A DNA stretch of 7,894 bases from the NCBI GenBank assembly GCA_020062035.1, contig JAGUXD010000120.1, positions 1 through 7,894 on the forward strand, written 5' to 3'. How positions within the stretch are numbered: the stretch's first letter is position 1; every line of letters starts with the position of its first letter. Shown one piece after another: positions 7,130 through 7,894 of this stretch. Made by a program: the position numbers and the translations under genes. A model generated the notes under the pieces. It saw only the letters and a program-made list of their open reading frames with translations. It searched no databases and was not told where the DNA came from. This DNA comes from Candidatus Brocadiia bacterium (GTDB lineage Bacteria; Planctomycetota; MHYJ01; JACQXL01).

Positions 7130-7220
7130 TTAGCCGCAGAGGCACAGCGAACACAGAGAAATACCGGGAAATATTTATATTCTATTCCGGGCTCTGTGTC
7201 TTCTGTGTCTCTGTGGCTAA
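7130..7220. repeat. Large imperfect palindrome of the 'CACAGAG' dispersed-repeat type
   Basis: The outer arms 7130-7158 and 7192-7220 match as inverted repeats at 24 of 29 positions, beginning TTAGCC and ending GGCTAA. Each arm contains tandem CACAGAG-like units. An inner perfect stem CCGGGAA/TTCCGGG (7164-7170 and 7185-7191) closes on a 14-nt AT-rich loop. A 5-nt bulge separates inner and outer stems on the left side only. The element sits between the cupin stop and the start of the carboxyltransferase operon, both on the minus strand. From general familiarity, CACAGAG palindromes of this kind recur between genes in many bacterial genomes, which suggests a REP-like mobile or structural element. 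As RNA it would fold into a long hairpin that could end or protect transcripts. Confidence 0.8.
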
Positions 7221-7235
7221 TATTAAATGTAACCC

Positions 7236-7253
7236 CAGCCGGTTTTCCGCCTG
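7236..7253 (-). terminator. Hairpin just after the cupin gene, possible terminator
   Basis: On the minus strand CAGGCGG-AAAA-CCGGCTG forms a 7-position stem with one central G-G mismatch and an AAAA loop, starting 5 bases after the cupin stop. It is followed by GGGGTTACATTT rather than a clean T-run, so intrinsic termination is uncertain. The large palindrome begins 15 bases further downstream and may share the job. Confidence 0.35.
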
Positions 7254-7258
7254 TCGGA

Positions 7259-7594
7259 TTATATCTTCACGAAATCAGAGGTGATAGTATCTTTCTCAAA
7301 CACGATGACCAATGCCTTATCTTCTGCTTTGGAACGATGAGGGGTCCCTTTTTCAATAACCACAATCTCGCCTTCTTTTACCTTCACTGTTTTGTTATTC
7401 TCCTGTTCAATGCTGATAGAATCCTTAAAGACCAGCATACACTCATCGTGTTTCTCGTGTTTATGCCAGAAATACTCGCCCTTAAATTCCACCAATTTCA
7501 CCTCATAATTCTCTACCTTACCGATTACAACAGGCGTCCAGGGCTTTTTAATGTAAGGAATTACCTGCTTGATATTTATTTTCTTTATACTCAT
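7259..7594 (-). CDS. Single-domain cupin protein
   Basis: From ATG 7592-7594 the product is 111 residues, a small cytoplasmic beta-barrel of the cupin superfamily. Motif 1 is GEYFWHKHEKHDE (39-51), giving metal ligands His44, His46 and Glu51. Motif 2 is GEIVVIEKGTPHRSKAE (75-91), supplying the fourth ligand His86. All four metal-binding residues are therefore present, but single-domain cupins range from enzymes to ligand sensors, so no substrate can be named. Upstream in-frame codons (ATG 7603, TTG 7630) are rejected: they fall on the -10 and -35 elements of a strong promoter, and recognisable sequence starts at MSIKKINI. There is no Shine-Dalgarno; the predicted transcript begins at or one base before the ATG, so translation is probably leaderless. 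It lies just downstream of a short XRE-type gene. Confidence 0.88.
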   Translation of the reverse strand: MSIKKINIKQVIPYIKKPWTPVVIGKVENYEVKLVEFKGEYFWHKHEKHDECMLVFKDSISIEQENNKTVKVKEGEIVVIEKGTPHRSKAEDKALVIVFEKDTITSDFVKI

Positions 7595-7601
7595 AATTAA
7601 C

Positions 7602-7630
7602 ATTGTAACAATATATGAAAAGATTGTCAA
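7602..7630 (-). promoter_or_regulatory. Near-consensus sigma-70-type promoter of the cupin gene
   Basis: On the minus strand a perfect -35 TTGACA (7625-7630) is followed after exactly 17 bp by TACAAT (7602-7607), one base from consensus TATAAT. The expected transcription start, about 7 nt beyond the -10, falls at 7594-7595, the first base of the cupin ATG or the base before it. This explains the missing ribosome binding site and makes a leaderless mRNA likely. The -35 box begins 27 bp after the stop of the upstream XRE gene, so the cupin can be expressed independently of it. Confidence 0.8.
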
Positions 7631-7657
7631 ATTAATACAGATTTTTTCTTGATTCTG

Positions 7658-7852
7658 TCATAAATAAAGCAGGATTATCCTTAAGCACGGATTTTTAATC
7701 TGGCCGTCTTCTAAAGATGAGATATATCCCTTTGATTTACCTGAAAGTCCTATTCGGCGAGCAACCTCGGATTGCGATAAACGGGCTTTCTTGCGAAACC
7801 CTGCTAAAACCTCACCCATTTCTTTAGTGAAAATGAACATATTTCCAGTCAT
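7658..7852 (-). CDS. Short XRE-type helix-turn-helix protein, probably C-terminally truncated
   Basis: The 64-residue product is almost entirely a lambda-repressor/Cro-like DNA-binding domain: a first helix EMGEVLAGFRKKAR (11-24), the HTH helix SQSEVARRIG (26-35), a recognition segment SKGYISSLEDG (40-50) and a last helix NPCLRIILLYL (54-64) that runs straight into TGA. Family members usually continue past this helix, so either a stop mutation removed a C-terminal domain or a minimal repressor remains. Just past the stop, another frame reads DRIKKKSVLI and then stops too, so a single frameshift would not restore a long protein. Met5 (7840) is an alternative start. No Shine-Dalgarno is seen, and a perfect palindrome lies 8 bp upstream, suggesting autoregulation. 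The cupin gene follows 63 bp downstream. Confidence 0.65.
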   Translation of the reverse strand: MTGNMFIFTKEMGEVLAGFRKKARLSQSEVARRIGLSGKSKGYISSLEDGQIKNPCLRIILLYL

Positions 7853-7860
7853 AGAGAAGG

Positions 7861-7874
7861 TTGCATATATGCAA
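7861..7874. promoter_or_regulatory. Perfect 14-bp palindrome, candidate operator of the XRE gene
   Basis: TTGCATATATGCAA is a perfect two-fold symmetric site ending 8 bp before the XRE start codon. Dimeric XRE-family repressors typically bind palindromes of this size over their own promoter. The centre (CATATAT) could also contain the -10 of the gene, with a weak TTGGGA as -35 about 16 bp upstream on the minus strand, so binding would block transcription. The link to the XRE protein is inference from position. Confidence 0.5.
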
Positions 7875-7894
7875 GGTTTTTAATATCCCAAAAG

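Noticed and set aside
7130..7220. CRISPR-like or insertion-sequence-end interpretation of the CACAGAG repeats
   Set aside because: There is no regular repeat-spacer spacing, no transposase and no target duplication visible; one palindrome with two arms fits better.
7196..7600. A 134-codon open frame on the plus strand
   Set aside because: It runs antisense to the cupin gene, whose metal-binding motifs and promoter are clear; its translation shows no recognisable family and its beginning falls in the palindromic repeat.

Overview
The window is AT-rich, densely coded bacterial DNA with nine protein genes (two of them incomplete or doubtful) and almost no spare sequence. It reads as ordinary chromosome rather than an island: there is no transposase, phage gene, tRNA, rRNA or CRISPR array. 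The gene families (ClpXP, a split biotin-dependent transcarboxylase, a stand-alone methenyl-tetrahydrofolate cyclohydrolase), the scarcity of Shine-Dalgarno sites and a large 'CACAGAG' palindromic repeat suggest an anaerobic, possibly uncultured-phylum bacterium. The phylum itself cannot be read from the sequence.

Layout. Plus strand, 1-3002: the 3' end of clpP, complete clpX (start overlapping the clpP stop by one base), then after an 87-bp gap a HEAT-repeat-like protein whose end overlaps a macro-domain protein. Minus strand, 7105 down to 3003: an apparent four-gene operon of acyl-CoA/methylmalonyl-CoA carboxyltransferase beta subunit, oxaloacetate decarboxylase/5S-type carboxyltransferase, FchA-type cyclohydrolase, and a small double-CxxC protein of unknown function. 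The last gene meets the macro gene tail to tail with no base between the stop codons. A roughly 90-nt hairpin repeat lies upstream of this operon. Minus strand, 7852 down to 7259: a short, probably truncated XRE-type helix-turn-helix gene followed by a single-domain cupin that has its own near-consensus promoter.

How the genes fit together. ClpX unfolds substrates for ClpP. The two carboxyltransferase subunits together match the 12S and 5S catalytic parts of a transcarboxylase (methylmalonyl-CoA + pyruvate to propionyl-CoA + oxaloacetate) or of a related decarboxylase. The biotin-carrier subunit they need is not in the window. The cyclohydrolase adds a one-carbon folate step to the same transcript.

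The most notable small-scale signals are a TTGACA-N17-TACAAT promoter placed so that the cupin mRNA should be leaderless, the long imperfect palindrome at 7130-7220, and a perfect 14-bp palindrome just upstream of the XRE gene. I found no convincing novel multi-gene system.
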